Assembly (NCBI GenBank): GCA_934233735.1 | Contig: CAKQGQ010000001.1 | Location: 212,056-276,055 of the forward strand | Direction: 5' to 3' | Source: an uncultured Clostridia bacterium | GTDB lineage: Bacteria > Bacillota > Clostridia > Peptostreptococcales > Anaerovoracaceae | Length of the DNA stretch: 64,000 bases | In this document: piece after piece, positions 53,001 to 60,808 of the stretch | Position numbering within the stretch: the first letter of the stretch is position 1 | Layout: the number at the start of each line of letters is the position of its first letter | Notes under the pieces: model-generated | What the model saw: only the letters and a program-made list of their open reading frames with translations | The model's database searches: none | Told to the model about the DNA's origin: nothing | Translations under genes and position numbers: made by a program

Positions 53001-54526
53001 AGCTCGGAGAGTCGGGAAATACCTATGACTATACGGTTGATGGCGTGACAAAGACCTTTACCCCAAGAGGAACCTATACGGGCTACTATGCAGGCTATGA
53101 AGAGCTTTGGACGCCAATCGCAGGTGAGGATCTTACCACCTACACACCGGAGTTTACTTTAACCGGCGCAGGAACGGACAAGGCGGCAGTCATTCTGAAT
53201 GCGAAGATTACGCATGAGCCTTCCGTCAATGTAACCACCGGAAACTTAACGCCGAAGGGAAATCAGATCTTTAAACACAGCGCAGTTCTTACCGTAAAGG
53301 ATGATTTGAATCAGAATGTCATCAAGGAAACCTTTAAGCGCACTTCGGGCGGTAAGACAGTCACGGAGACGCTCGACCCATCGGGCGAAATCGTTTTAAA
53401 TGCCAAGGATAAGGTTGTGCTTAATACCGCCTCCGGCGCAGTCGTTACCGTGAGCCTGGATAAATACGGCGTGGTTTCGGCAAAGATTGAAAATGTGCTT
53501 TCCCTTCTCTTTAACGAGGATGCTCACTCTGCGGTAACTTCCACGGGTGCTTTCAATCCGAAGGAAACCTTCGAGTTTTCCAAGAATGTCACGCTCGGAA
53601 GACAGGACACTTCCGCAGACAAGATTATGATTAAGCTCAATTCCGATAACCGCGACAGCTTTGCGGTGGAAAACGACCATGTACCGGAAGTCAAATTTGT
53701 CAAGGTGGATAAGAAGGACCCGAGCAAAAAACTTTCCGGCGCAAAATTCGAAATCTGGTCTGCAAAACCATCCGGCGAGTGGACGGTAGAGCCGGACGAA
53801 AAGCTCGGTACTTACACAACCGATGCAAAAGGTGAATTCATTGCAGAGCTTCCTTACGGAATCTATTTTTGGCGTGAAGTGCAGGCTCCAGCGGGCTACA
53901 TCGCAGAAGATAACAATTATCACAGCTTCCGCATCATCAAAGGCGTGCCGCTTTATGAGTTCACGATTGCAAATGTACAAAGACCTCCGGATGGCGGCGG
54001 TGGCGGCCATTCCTATCAGGTTGAAATAAAGAAGGTGGATAAAGAAACAAGAAAGTCTCTTGCCGGAGCGGAATTTGAGCTTTGGAGCGCAAAACTTTCC
54101 GATGACGGCGCAACCTATGTTCCGGATAGAAAGCTTTTGGAAAAGAATCTTGTTACCGGAAAGTACGGTCTTGTCAGCGTTTCAGTATCCGGCAAGGGCA
54201 AGTTCTTCTATCGGGAAGTAAAGGCTCCTTCCGGCTATGAAGCCGACAGCGAGTTTCATCTGATTGATATCGGAACCTCCCTTGAGCTGATTACACGGGT
54301 AGAAGTGGAAAATGAAAAGACGACCATTCCGGAAGAGCCAGAGAAACCCCAAAAGCCGAAAAAACCTAAAAGACCGGAAAAGCCTAAAAAGCCGGATATG
54401 CCGATAAAACCACAGATTCCGACAGACGTGCCAAAGACGGGAGATCGTATGCCGCTTTATGCCTTGCTGCTCTTTTTGATTTTGTCGCTTCTCGGACTGG
54501 TATCTTGTAAATCAGCGCAGAAATAA
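47030..54526 (+). CDS. Giant thioester-domain/Cna-B surface adhesin with VPKTG sorting signal
   Basis: 2498-residue cell-wall protein. A signal peptide ends near AFAAS (about residue 39). Residues about 45-250 look like a thioester domain: Cys107 in VYCVEHG and Gln181 in ASQALIWECG fit the Cys-Gln pair that forms a reactive thioester for covalent host binding. The long middle contains several Cna-B/SpaA-like segments (for example near 620, 800 and 1790-1920). Two clear Cna-B domains close the protein at about 2221-2314 and 2332-2434, with REVQAPAGY and REVKAPSGY glutamate motifs and terminal VENEK. A Pro/Lys-rich spacer leads to VPKTG (2467-2471), a membrane helix and a short Lys-ended tail. 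ATG 47030 is chosen for the signal peptide; ATG 46892 would add 46 charged residues. No sortase gene is in the window. Confidence 0.85.
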   Translation: MSRTTGHRIFTLLLAIAVIFTYMPFSNLLGYDNTAFAASYSGTLKQSDTGNKLSGKTVEIHVVRYNSKMKDAKQANLDVGPCVEDGDGGKIHKFEIATGKKDILVYCVEHGVVQRSDKLKAYDRDTSYYAQAYIKDGLEQSIKNMQTVMMFAPTTGSTMKELRDLGYKGSGSMNAWIAASQALIWECGQLMRTDKNFTLKANNLYYQSYFEGPRTKKIPKTHFYNCLNSNAQDIYDFMVKEIKKYEHFDASIASIDKKKPKEIALGEVESYPVTIEVAAGSYGDDLYLAEETSSGSEKKIAKSLAELKYDKANKKYSIIVKSAEVLNKTIMVKHNGAAAKRAEEKFKEDKNLYQLYYWEHATTKAHTQGMISGLEDPVTGYLKLTNNPPSEEASGERCMPPEIDYFPTFSFPVEKIDKNGGWDDEQHTPMGDAHLNATYTLERNIAGKGWETVDTITLDEYGNEQNLFDQPFVTKDDLEEFLTESGTLTGCAHPIYDSDGNIIGYRHTSPKSPTKRVWDVTVDYRITEYRPEGRYIDPDKYAGERTYQVHYYAETHDTCQYCLDCDWLPWTDIEYTVGYDVTKGDGSNYQLGATTDPWGDPLNQDGDCLEYDLETFVNDCFRGELQLIKSNEKENPFKDSNLGSSDLNISQKSMWTVKLVTGGLEGSEYIHLVSGTPKVLPGGTYEYTVSRDSGGYVVDADHPIKVGTNGVLIIKDLPFGRYEVTETAADDPMYVLEHAFVDVQEHNGNNGGRVNDTGLFGGYDKKGTNDIGAVSNGTGDYWNNRYDGNIRDKIKSNKIKVIKVDSETGKIVRLKSTKIFIRYKGNPDYTDEENQKRYGDSGTKVKGIYNRFLPNAEQIDAKSQNYTFELDENGECIIPYELPYGRYEVLEWLLPEGYYVGEYGADGVAKNHNFGYIKEGQLTVDYDKHGYGATVEAFGIYDADGNKVKYQDKDKYSFENLSEMVTNRYTFDVTKQDDHVDGYYFQKVEYDGTTSENDPSYDKTQYPYTKYYKVTGVINNNVKAKIEIEKKGEALVGFEKREKDGRTILTPVFEMVADMKNAVFGLFAAKDETLNDGSEGPKTYDSKTDEEIVIPKEKSSHLSNIVEAVKAFFGKLVSPKTYNAANYETGSYEHETGAQLWYMLERAASEGNVKRTLYLSPEQKDTTYKYAYEMSDNTYTYRWDVEVTLQNQASGRNVTKVNVTKTTSVKNGFTADIPTTEMTGSAGDTILEPITSFIDAGELDWSRKSSLSVDDRTYVFEADGKELVYSDGTEYKDDNFLFGNDEAVDFSKYCPDRYAVKTYSLYKLTKKDLVKEERVAGTHQEVVTPGVDADGDGKFDGPTDTPPVFKTVEDKATRTIFEWDNNCVFEKPGVLNGTAVVKMNDTGEVRIAAIGYYESGDFKLFDSAYKLVNADENGVENVSYTIPEGWNLIPFTGNPKEDPHYIMIEKTDDATGEIVRRVLLSDLSAWQECDAAGNFKKAVVQVYEVEYTQEPEDENGFTLNWDGFALASSVDKETGVATTNITKQNSGISEQAEVGLGYEKETSGDRTTFRTIPIRAPIYFKWEDGIRAEMFYRGGVCKTTITLPQSAVDHGYKEIIPSLNYVKTDAEGNKALTNLNWYDLLTPENPQVEFNQNTGLANGMLVIAKAHYTTEAGKEAYYTIEITTNQKEEEALRLVFADGYTMDIYCADTENGNGVGVLDLYNIYKTNRYTASTMIQTLTTDENGKAVSDLLPLGKYILRELAADDNYLNDSKEQIVELKYQDQFTPLIWGKNTFENKYYEAQLDLSKVFETAFKSNDYQKPKEGQVVKFGLYAAEEITAKHDGVLKIFSKSIKKDTLMDVISITYEDGGEILVNTKLPAGKYYLKEIEAPQDYLLSDIKYHFAVVEADGADYSDDATFNYVSHDGIYGRFVQEEKNRVKTIIMVEARLPMPSITIDGSVYPLDTDFESEDGKIKISANTDYTEIFVDTVKDDNTKITLPNGKELSVKLGESGNTYDYTVDGVTKTFTPRGTYTGYYAGYEELWTPIAGEDLTTYTPEFTLTGAGTDKAAVILNAKITHEPSVNVTTGNLTPKGNQIFKHSAVLTVKDDLNQNVIKETFKRTSGGKTVTETLDPSGEIVLNAKDKVVLNTASGAVVTVSLDKYGVVSAKIENVLSLLFNEDAHSAVTSTGAFNPKETFEFSKNVTLGRQDTSADKIMIKLNSDNRDSFAVENDHVPEVKFVKVDKKDPSKKLSGAKFEIWSAKPSGEWTVEPDEKLGTYTTDAKGEFIAELPYGIYFWREVQAPAGYIAEDNNYHSFRIIKGVPLYEFTIANVQRPPDGGGGGHSYQVEIKKVDKETRKSLAGAEFELWSAKLSDDGATYVPDRKLLEKNLVTGKYGLVSVSVSGKGKFFYREVKAPSGYEADSEFHLIDIGTSLELITRVEVENEKTTIPEEPEKPQKPKKPKRPEKPKKPDMPIKPQIPTDVPKTGDRMPLYALLLFLILSLLGLVSCKSAQK

Positions 54527-54619
54527 TAACGTTGAAAGGGCTTTTACAGGGCAAAAAAGTATGGTATACTTATTAGACTGTAAAAGCAAAGAATGTTAGA
54601 ACAGAAAGGGGAAAATAGA

Positions 54620-55633
54620 ATGAAGAAAATAATTACAATGATTTTCAGCGTAGTATTGATTTTTAGCTTGAGCGGATGCATGTATATGGGAAGCACCGTC
54701 GTGCTGAATGCTGACGGAACAGGAACCGTTGAAGCTTTGATTGAAGCAGAGAAGGAACCCTATGATCTTTTCCTTGAGAGCTTCGGCACTGACAGTGATG
54801 TTTTCGGAGAGGATAAACCAGAAGTTATCACAAAGGATGGAAAGGAATACTATCAGTTCCATCAAAGTGTTGATTTTGCGTCACTGAAAGACTTGAAAGA
54901 AGCTTTAGCGGAGGGATATGAGAATGTTATAGTGTCTGAAAACGGAATCCGCATTTGCATGCCTGCATCAATGACACAAGCCGACTACGATGAAGCTGAA
55001 GCCTACTACAAAGCGCTCGGGGCAGATATGAGTCAATTGATGAAATATGTAATGACTGTGAAAATGCCGGAAAAAATTACAGCAGTAAGCAGCATCGGCA
55101 CGATTTCTGAAGACGGATATACCGCGACTTTTGAACTTGAGCTTAAGGACTTTGTCAAGAATCAGGAAATGATGGTATCGACAGCAAAAGAAGAGAACGC
55201 TCCGACGATAAGCGGAGTGAAAAACGGAAGCACATACAATAAGGCTGTGACATTCACTGCAAACGATTTAAGCGGAATCAAGACCGGTGTTTACCAAAAA
55301 AACAACGGAAAGGAAACTTCCTTTGATATCACGAAGAAGCTCACGAAGAACGGAAAATACACGGTTACAGTATCCGATTATTACGACAATGAAAAGAGCG
55401 TGACATTCACAATTAAAGATACGAAAAAACCAGTTGTTACAGGTGTTAAGAACAAAAAGACTTATATCGGAGCCAAGACGATTAAGTTCAAGGATAACTG
55501 CGGAATTTCTAAAGCAACTTTGAACGGCAAGAAGATTACAAGCGGTAAAAAAGTTTCCAAGAAAGGCTCCTATAAGCTTGTGGTAACGGATGTAAATGGG
55601 TTAAAAACAACTGTTTCTTTCAAAATTAAGTAG
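54620..55633 (+). CDS. Lipoprotein with C-terminal Ig-like repeats
   Basis: 337 residues with a signal peptide and lipobox LSGC (Cys about residue 20). The N-terminal half begins MYMGSTVVLNADGTGTVEAL, a pattern seen in Gram-positive LppM-like lipoproteins. The C-terminal part has two related bacterial Ig-like repeats, each opening with GVKNG/GVKNKKTY and ending in a TFTIKD or SFKIK strand. AAAGGGG precedes ATG 54620; nine earlier codons are not part of the signal peptide. A TATACT at 54565-54570 may be its -10. Probably surface-exposed; function unknown. Confidence 0.7.
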   Translation: MKKIITMIFSVVLIFSLSGCMYMGSTVVLNADGTGTVEALIEAEKEPYDLFLESFGTDSDVFGEDKPEVITKDGKEYYQFHQSVDFASLKDLKEALAEGYENVIVSENGIRICMPASMTQADYDEAEAYYKALGADMSQLMKYVMTVKMPEKITAVSSIGTISEDGYTATFELELKDFVKNQEMMVSTAKEENAPTISGVKNGSTYNKAVTFTANDLSGIKTGVYQKNNGKETSFDITKKLTKNGKYTVTVSDYYDNEKSVTFTIKDTKKPVVTGVKNKKTYIGAKTIKFKDNCGISKATLNGKKITSGKKVSKKGSYKLVVTDVNGLKTTVSFKIK

Positions 55634-55659
55634 ACAATCGATAGGTGCTGTGATATAAT
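55631..55659 (+). promoter_or_regulatory. Sigma-A promoter for coaW
   Basis: TAGACA (55631-55636), 17-base spacer, TATAAT (55654-55659), 43 bases before the start codon. The -35 overlaps the stop codon of the lipoprotein gene. Confidence 0.7.
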
Positions 55660-55702
55660 TAACAATGTTTTTATTACTTGAAAGGCAAAAGGACATTAAA
55701 AA

Positions 55703-56554
55703 ATGGGAATTGTAGTTGGAATCGACATCGGCGGAAGTACCACGAAGATTGCAGGATTTGATAAGGAAACAATGCTGAAGTCGGTTCAAATTTCAGCGAG
55801 CAACGCGATTGCATCGCTGTTTGGCGCTTTTGGAAAGTTTTTGTACGATAATGAATTGTCGCTTGAAGATATTGAACAGGTTAATTTAACCGGTGTCGGA
55901 TGCAGCGCAGTAGAGCAGCCAATTTACGGACTGCCGACATATAAGGTTGATGAATTTACGGCAAACGGCGTTGGCGGCGGATACTTCGCTCAGGGAAAGA
56001 AAGAATTCATGGTTGTGAGCATGGGAACCGGAACTTCCTTTGTAGGCGTAAAAGACGGAATTCCAACGCACCTGGGCGGAATCGGAATCGGCGGCGGGAC
56101 GATTATCGGTCTGTCGAAGCTGATGCTGAACACGAACGATATTGACAAAATTCAGGAACTGGCATCAAACGGTCAGGTTGGACATATCGACCTCAGAGTC
56201 GGAGACATATCTGAGAAACCGCTTCCGGGGCTGAATCTTGAGGTTACAGCGTCAAACTTCGGAAAGGCGTCATCGCGTGCTACTTGTGAAGATAAGGCAG
56301 CGGGAATCGTTCATATGGTCATTGAATCGATATGCCAAACGGCAGCGTTGATTGCGCAGGGAACCAATATTAAGGATTTCGTTCTGATTGGGGCTCTCAC
56401 CAATTTTCCGGAATGTGAATATGTCTGCCGCATGATTAAGACGATGTTCCCGGATTTGAACTTTATCGTTCCGAAAGACGGCGAATATGGAACTGCCATC
56501 GGTACGGCATTATCCGAAAAATGCTGCCTGAAGTATATTGGCGGCGCGAAATAA
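55703..56554 (+). CDS. coaW: Type II pantothenate kinase
   Basis: Phosphorylates pantothenate, first step of coenzyme A synthesis. The 283-residue product has the actin-like phosphate motif GIDIGGSTTKIAGF at the N-terminus, FMVVSMGTGTSFVGV near residue 105 and HLGGIGIGGGTIIGLS near 125, as in staphylococcal CoaW and eukaryotic PanK rather than type I (CoaA) or III (CoaX). It is a single-gene unit with its own promoter. Confidence 0.88.
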   Translation: MGIVVGIDIGGSTTKIAGFDKETMLKSVQISASNAIASLFGAFGKFLYDNELSLEDIEQVNLTGVGCSAVEQPIYGLPTYKVDEFTANGVGGGYFAQGKKEFMVVSMGTGTSFVGVKDGIPTHLGGIGIGGGTIIGLSKLMLNTNDIDKIQELASNGQVGHIDLRVGDISEKPLPGLNLEVTASNFGKASSRATCEDKAAGIVHMVIESICQTAALIAQGTNIKDFVLIGALTNFPECEYVCRMIKTMFPDLNFIVPKDGEYGTAIGTALSEKCCLKYIGGAK

Positions 56555-56585
56555 GGCTTGAATACATACGATACGAAGATGAAAA

Positions 56586-56608
56586 AGGGTCGGCAGTTTG
56601 CCGACCCT
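56586..56608 (-). terminator. Terminator for the histidinol phosphatase gene
   Basis: AGGGTCGGCA (56586-56595) and TGCCGACCCT (56599-56608) form a 10-bp perfect hairpin. The T-tract is on the minus-strand exit side (AAAAA at 56582-56586 on the plus strand). Some use by coaW on the plus strand is possible but no T-tract follows there. Confidence 0.75.
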
Positions 56609-56627
56609 AAAAATATGCCTTTTATAC

Positions 56628-57530
56628 CTATATTTTGTAATCTCCAAGCCCGTGCTGCGTGAGGATTTTCGTATTCTGAAATCCACAGTCTTTGGCAAGC
56701 TGCAATGCTTCTTTAAATGAACAGCTGATGGTATCGACTGCGTGGCTGTCGCTGTTTATCATGATATGTCCGCCTCGCTGATTGATTTCATTTAAAATCC
56801 ATGCAGACGGGTAAGGGCTTGTGCGCCAGCCTCTGGAAATGGCGCCGGTATTGATTTCAAAAATCGGCTTGCCGTCAGCACCGGGATATTTTGCAGCATC
56901 GGTGAGCGGATATGTTTTGAAAATACTGTCAAGAGCGCTCTTGACTGCGGCCTGATACCGAGGATTGTTTTCGTCAAACCACGGGCTTTTTTCATTGAAT
57001 TTTGTAATCAAATCGAAATGCCCAATGACCAGACAGCCGGTCACTTCCGGAAGCATGGAAACCGTCCGGTAATAGCGCTCGATAAAAGCGTAAGGGTCAC
57101 CATCGAAATCCCCTGCAAACGCTTCTTGGATTTTTTCCACGCTCCAGTCGATATAGTAAAAGCGGCTGCGGTCGAAACCGTGGAAATTATCCGTGGAATC
57201 CGCAAGTGCATCCGGGAAGATTGCATGAACCGAGCCGATGGAGTAGTCGTAATCGGAGACAGGCTCATCTGAGCCGAAATCCTGCTCGATCCCGCATAAA
57301 ATTAGAATCTCATCTTTATATTTTTCGCGGAGTCTGAGAATTTCGCTGCGATAGTCTTTTGTGCCCTCAAGGCTCATGCAGTAGCAGTCGTCATATGCCG
57401 TATAGCAGTGACCGGAAAAGCCGATAACTTTAAAGCCTTCTTTCATTGCGGCAAGTGTCATCTCTTCTAAACTTGCAGTTCCGTCACAAAGTTCTGTATG
57501 TGTATGGTAATTATATGGTATAATGTTCAT
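56628..57530 (-). CDS. hisK: Histidinol-phosphatase, PHP family (HisK type)
   Basis: Metal-dependent phosphoesterase; HisK members hydrolyse histidinol phosphate in histidine synthesis. The 300-residue product has the PHP motifs NYHTHTELCDG at the start, GFSGHCY near residue 43, the CGIEQDFG segment, VIGHFDLITKF near 172, and INSDSHAVD near 260. AAAGGAG lies 11 bases before the chosen ATG 57530; seven further codons in the open frame overlap that site. No other his genes are in view, so another phosphoester substrate is possible. Confidence 0.8.
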   Translation of the reverse strand: MNIIPYNYHTHTELCDGTASLEEMTLAAMKEGFKVIGFSGHCYTAYDDCYCMSLEGTKDYRSEILRLREKYKDEILILCGIEQDFGSDEPVSDYDYSIGSVHAIFPDALADSTDNFHGFDRSRFYYIDWSVEKIQEAFAGDFDGDPYAFIERYYRTVSMLPEVTGCLVIGHFDLITKFNEKSPWFDENNPRYQAAVKSALDSIFKTYPLTDAAKYPGADGKPIFEINTGAISRGWRTSPYPSAWILNEINQRGGHIMINSDSHAVDTISCSFKEALQLAKDCGFQNTKILTQHGLGDYKI

Positions 57531-57589
57531 ATGCCTGTGGTCTCCTTTCATACAAAAGATTTTACCACAGGAGGAAAGGAAAATCTATA

Positions 57590-58273
57590 GTGGCAGAGAT
57601 AACAAATTCAAGCCGAACACGACAGAACCGAACGAAAGATTGGGCAAAAGAGATTTTTCTCGGAATTTTGGCGGCAGTAACCGTAATCTGTATCGCAATC
57701 AGCGTGACGGTTTTATTCAGACCGCTGTATTATTTCGACATCGACAGGCTGAATATACCGGAAAACTCCGGGTTTACGCGGCAGGAATGCATTCGGAATT
57801 ACGATACTTTGATTGACTATAATCTTCTGGGCGGGGAGCAAGAGCTGCAGTTTCCCGATATAGCGATGTCTATGCAGGGCAGAATCCATTTTGAAGAGGT
57901 AAAGACGATTTTTATGGCGGCGCAGATTATTGCAGCGGTGGGAGGCCTTTTCTTCACAGGACTGCTGATTTGGCGGAGAAAAACCTATCGCTGGATGAGG
58001 GGGTCGGTGATTACCTCGGCGGTGATCGCAGTGTCTACGCTTGCGGCGGTTCTCATCGACTGGCAGTGGGCTTTTGTCATGATGCATAAAATCTTTTTCC
58101 GCAACGATTACTGGCTCTTTAACCCTGCGACGGACCCGATTATCAAAATTCTGCCCGATACATTTTTCATGCATTGTGGTATGATGATAGTAGGAATTGT
58201 GCTCCTTATAAATATTATTTTTGAGATTGTATACAGAAAGAAGAGAAAAACATATGGAACAACTGACTTTTAA
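57590..58273 (+). CDS. DUF1461 (TIGR01906) integral membrane protein
   Basis: 227-residue protein with four membrane helices (about residues 24-46, 105-127, 136-157, 190-212) and the family signature NDYWLFNPATDPIIKILPDTFF before the last helix. Function unknown; the family is widespread in Firmicutes. It starts with GTG at 57590 after AGGAGGAAAGGA, facing away from hisK with a likely divergent promoter region (TATAAT at 57519-57524). It overlaps the following small gene by 20 bases. Confidence 0.78.
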   Translation: MAEITNSSRTRQNRTKDWAKEIFLGILAAVTVICIAISVTVLFRPLYYFDIDRLNIPENSGFTRQECIRNYDTLIDYNLLGGEQELQFPDIAMSMQGRIHFEEVKTIFMAAQIIAAVGGLFFTGLLIWRRKTYRWMRGSVITSAVIAVSTLAAVLIDWQWAFVMMHKIFFRNDYWLFNPATDPIIKILPDTFFMHCGMMIVGIVLLINIIFEIVYRKKRKTYGTTDF

Positions 58274-58472
58274 AGCTTTATTTTTCAGATATTATGACAG
58301 AAAGATTGCGGACGGGACGATAACCTTTTCGAGGATGGGTATGAGCAAAAACGACTTTACGAAGCTTTGCATGGAGCCGGACTTCATACCGGATATGGAG
58401 ACCATCGAGCGTGTGTGCCTGAGCATGCAGCTGACGGAAGAGGAACGGGAGGCGCTTCTGGCATTGATTTAG
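58254..58472 (+). CDS. Small helical, possible helix-turn-helix protein (72 aa)
   Basis: 72 residues, probably all helical: KALFFRYYDRKIADGTITFS, a helix with MSKNDFTKLCMEPDFIP, then METIERVCLSMQLTEEEREALLAL. The spacing resembles small Xre-like domains without a clear recognition helix. GAAGAG precedes ATG 58254. It overlaps the DUF1461 gene, so the two are probably made together. Role unknown. Confidence 0.6.
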   Translation: MEQLTFKALFFRYYDRKIADGTITFSRMGMSKNDFTKLCMEPDFIPDMETIERVCLSMQLTEEEREALLALI

Positions 58473-58478
58473 CAAAAA

Positions 58479-58532
58479 AGCCTTTGCATTGCAGGACGAA
58501 TCCGCCCGCAGCGCAAAGGCTCTTTGTTTTTT
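58479..58532 (+). terminator. Bidirectional terminator between the DUF1461 unit and ychF
   Basis: AGCCTTTGC (58479-58487) pairs with GCAAAGGCT (58513-58521). A run of A precedes it (58474-58479), giving a T-tract on the minus strand, and TTTTTT follows at 58527-58532 on the plus strand. Confidence 0.75.
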
Positions 58533-58536
58533 AGAA

Positions 58537-59637
58537 TTAAACATTAAACAGGAAGTTTACGATGTCCCCGTCTTTCATTACATATTCTTTGCCTTCCGAG
58601 CGCAGGAAGCCTTTTTCTTTGGCAGCCGCCATAGAGCCGCCAACTTCCATAAATTTATCGTAGGCAATCGTTTCGGCGCGGATAAAGCCTCTTTCAAAGT
58701 CCGTGTGAATCTTTCCGGCAGCCTGAGGAGCTTTCGTTCCGCGTTTAATTGTCCATGCGCGGCATTCATCCTCGCCGGCTGTAAGGAAGGAAATCAGATT
58801 CAGCAGCGCATAAGATGCCTTTACAAGTTTATCCAAACCGGATTCTGTGATTCCAAGCTCTTCGAGGAACATGCTGCGTTCTTCATCGTCGAGCTCTGCC
58901 ATTTCTGCTTCGATTTCAGCACAGATGACAACGACTTCGGCACCTTCTTCTGCGGCAATTTTGCGAACGGTTTCCACATACGGATTTTTACCGGCTTCCG
59001 CATCGGCAACGCCATCATCGGAGACATTGGCGACATAGATAATCGGTTTATAGGATAAAAGTCCGATTGTTTTCACATATGCGGCTTCTTCTTCGTCCAA
59101 ATCCATCGAACGTGCATTTTTCCCATCGGAAAGGTGTGCATAAACTCTCTGCAGAAGTTCAAGCTCTTCTCTGGCGGACTTGTCGAATTTCGCATTTTTC
59201 TCCGTCTTTTGCAGGCGGCGTTCCATGACTTCCATGTCGCTGAGGAGCAGCTCGGTATTGATCGTATCAATGTCGTTTGCAGGATTGATCTGACCGTCCA
59301 CATGAACGATGTTGTCATTTTCGAAGCAGCGCACCACATGAACGATGGCTTCAACTTCACGGATATGTCCAAGGAACTTGTTTCCAAGGCCTTCGCCCTG
59401 GGAAGCGCCCTTTACAAGGCCTGCGATATCGCAGAACTCAATGGTGGCATAGATTGTTTTCTTTGAATTATATATTTCATGAAGCTTGGTTATGCGCTCG
59501 TCGGGAACGGTAACCACGCCAACATTCGGCTCAATCGTGCAGAAAGGATAGTTGGCAGCTTCTGCGCCTGCCTTGGTGATAGCGTTGAATAAGGTGCTTT
59601 TGCCGACATTCGGCAGACCTACGATACCTAATTTCAT
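58537..59637 (-). CDS. ychF: Redox-regulated ATPase/GTPase YchF
   Basis: Obg-family P-loop protein (OLA1 type) that binds ribosomes and prefers ATP. The 366-residue product has G1 GLPNVGKSTLFNAIT at the N-terminus, G3 DIAGLVKGASQGEGLGN near residue 69, the altered G4 YVANVSDD that explains ATP preference, a coiled-coil middle, and a C-terminal TGS domain ending KDGDIVNFLFNV. AGGAAAA precedes ATG 59637. It has its own leader and promoter. Confidence 0.95.
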   Translation of the reverse strand: MKLGIVGLPNVGKSTLFNAITKAGAEAANYPFCTIEPNVGVVTVPDERITKLHEIYNSKKTIYATIEFCDIAGLVKGASQGEGLGNKFLGHIREVEAIVHVVRCFENDNIVHVDGQINPANDIDTINTELLLSDMEVMERRLQKTEKNAKFDKSAREELELLQRVYAHLSDGKNARSMDLDEEEAAYVKTIGLLSYKPIIYVANVSDDGVADAEAGKNPYVETVRKIAAEEGAEVVVICAEIEAEMAELDDEERSMFLEELGITESGLDKLVKASYALLNLISFLTAGEDECRAWTIKRGTKAPQAAGKIHTDFERGFIRAETIAYDKFMEVGGSMAAAKEKGFLRSEGKEYVMKDGDIVNFLFNV

Positions 59638-59653
59638 TTCGTTTTCCTGTTCA

Positions 59654-59683
59654 GAAAGCCTTTGCGATATGCAGCAGGCTTTC
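59654..59683 (-). other. Leader hairpin upstream of ychF
   Basis: GAAAGCCT (59654-59661) and AGGCTTTC (59676-59683) are exact inverted repeats with a 14-base loop, inside the predicted ychF leader. No T-tract on the minus strand, so not a simple terminator. Confidence 0.35.
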
Positions 59684-59734
59684 GCCTTTCGTTAAATTTC
59701 ATTTTCTCTTTGTTTGAATATTTCGTACAATTCT

Positions 59735-59763
59735 ATCTTAGCATAAAAATACATGAATTTCAA
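59735..59763 (-). promoter_or_regulatory. Sigma-A promoter for ychF
   Basis: On the minus strand TTGAAA (59758-59763), 17-base spacer, TAAGAT (59735-59740), about 90 bases before the ychF start. Confidence 0.55.
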
Positions 59764-59773
59764 TTAGTTACGG

Positions 59774-60544
59774 TCACTTGTCGTCTATTTGCATTTCGCT
59801 TTGCAGCGAATTTCTTCTTTTGAAGAAAACATAAAGTGCAATGCCTGCGGCAATCAAGCCGAGGCTGATGAGCTGCGCCTGCCTTAACGGCCCGATCATC
59901 AGGCTGTCAGTCCGCAGTCCCTCCACAAAGAAACGCTCTACGGAGTACAGAATCATATATAAGGAAATAATTTGTCCGTCAAAGCTTCTCTTGTGGTTGT
60001 CGAACCAGAGCAGGAACCAGAACAGGCAGAAGCACCAAATCGATTCATATAAAAAAGTAGGGTGATAGCCGATTCCATCGATAATCTGCGCCCACGGGAG
60101 GTCGGTAGGTCCGCCATGTGCTTCCTCATTGAAAAAATTACCCCAGCGTCCGATTGCCTGTGCCAGAGGAATCGAGACTGCTACAAGGTCAGCTGTCTTC
60201 ACGAATCCCTGCTTGTAGTGGCGGCAGACGAAATATCCCACGAAAAAGCAGAGAAGCAGTCCTCCGTGAACCGCAAGACCTCCGCCTCGGATGTCAAAAA
60301 TTTTCGCGAGATTTCCGGCATAGTTGTCCCAGCTGAAAATAACATAATAAGCACGGGCACCGATAACCGCTGCTGGAATCATCCAGATTATCAAGTCTAA
60401 TATAAAGTCCGGACGAATGTCGTGTCGTGGCGCGCGCCGGTAAGAAATCAGCGTTGCGAGTAAAAATCCGCTGCCGATTAAAAGGCCGTACCACATGACA
60501 TCCAGACCGAACAGAGAAAAAGCCACTGAACCGGGTGAATGCAT
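59774..60544 (-). CDS. lgt: Prolipoprotein diacylglyceryl transferase
   Basis: Adds diacylglycerol to the lipobox cysteine of prelipoproteins, so it serves the several lipoproteins encoded in this window. The 256-residue product has about seven membrane helices and the Lgt signature GRWGNFFNEEAHGG near residue 130, with GGLAVHGGLL and the late YSVERFFVEGLRTDS. AAAGGAG precedes ATG 60544; the 23 extra upstream codons of the open frame overlap the promoter and are rejected. Confidence 0.94.
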   Translation of the reverse strand: MHSPGSVAFSLFGLDVMWYGLLIGSGFLLATLISYRRAPRHDIRPDFILDLIIWMIPAAVIGARAYYVIFSWDNYAGNLAKIFDIRGGGLAVHGGLLLCFFVGYFVCRHYKQGFVKTADLVAVSIPLAQAIGRWGNFFNEEAHGGPTDLPWAQIIDGIGYHPTFLYESIWCFCLFWFLLWFDNHKRSFDGQIISLYMILYSVERFFVEGLRTDSLMIGPLRQAQLISLGLIAAGIALYVFFKRRNSLQSEMQIDDK

Positions 60545-60584
60545 ACAAAAAACTCCTTTGTCGATAATTTTAAACAATAAAAAT

Positions 60585-60613
60585 ATTATACAAAAAATAA
60601 TCGGGTTTGTCAC
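60585..60613 (-). promoter_or_regulatory. Sigma-A promoter for lgt
   Basis: On the minus strand GTGACA (60608-60613), 17-base spacer, perfect TATAAT (60585-60590), about 40 bases upstream of the start codon. Confidence 0.7.
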
Positions 60614-60744
60614 TCAAACTTTTTTGAAAAGCTAAGAAATTCCGGTGGAAATTCGCTTAGTTTCGTGGTAACATAGTATTCCTACAGAGCTGATGCAATT
60701 CGGTGAATCCGGAAAAAATTTTTTAAAAAAAAATTAAAAAATAT

Positions 60745-60773
60745 GAAACTAAATGCATCATCATTTTATCTAA
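60745..60773 (+). promoter_or_regulatory. Candidate autoregulated ECF promoter
   Basis: TGAAAC (60745-60750) followed after 17 bases by TATCTA (60768-60773) resembles the TGAAAC...CGTCTA sites of SigV/SigW-type ECF factors, 36 bases before the sigma gene. ECF operons usually activate themselves. The -10 is imperfect. Confidence 0.35.
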
Positions 60774-60808
60774 TGATATGTAATCAGATAGAGAAGGGGG
60801 GCTCTCGA

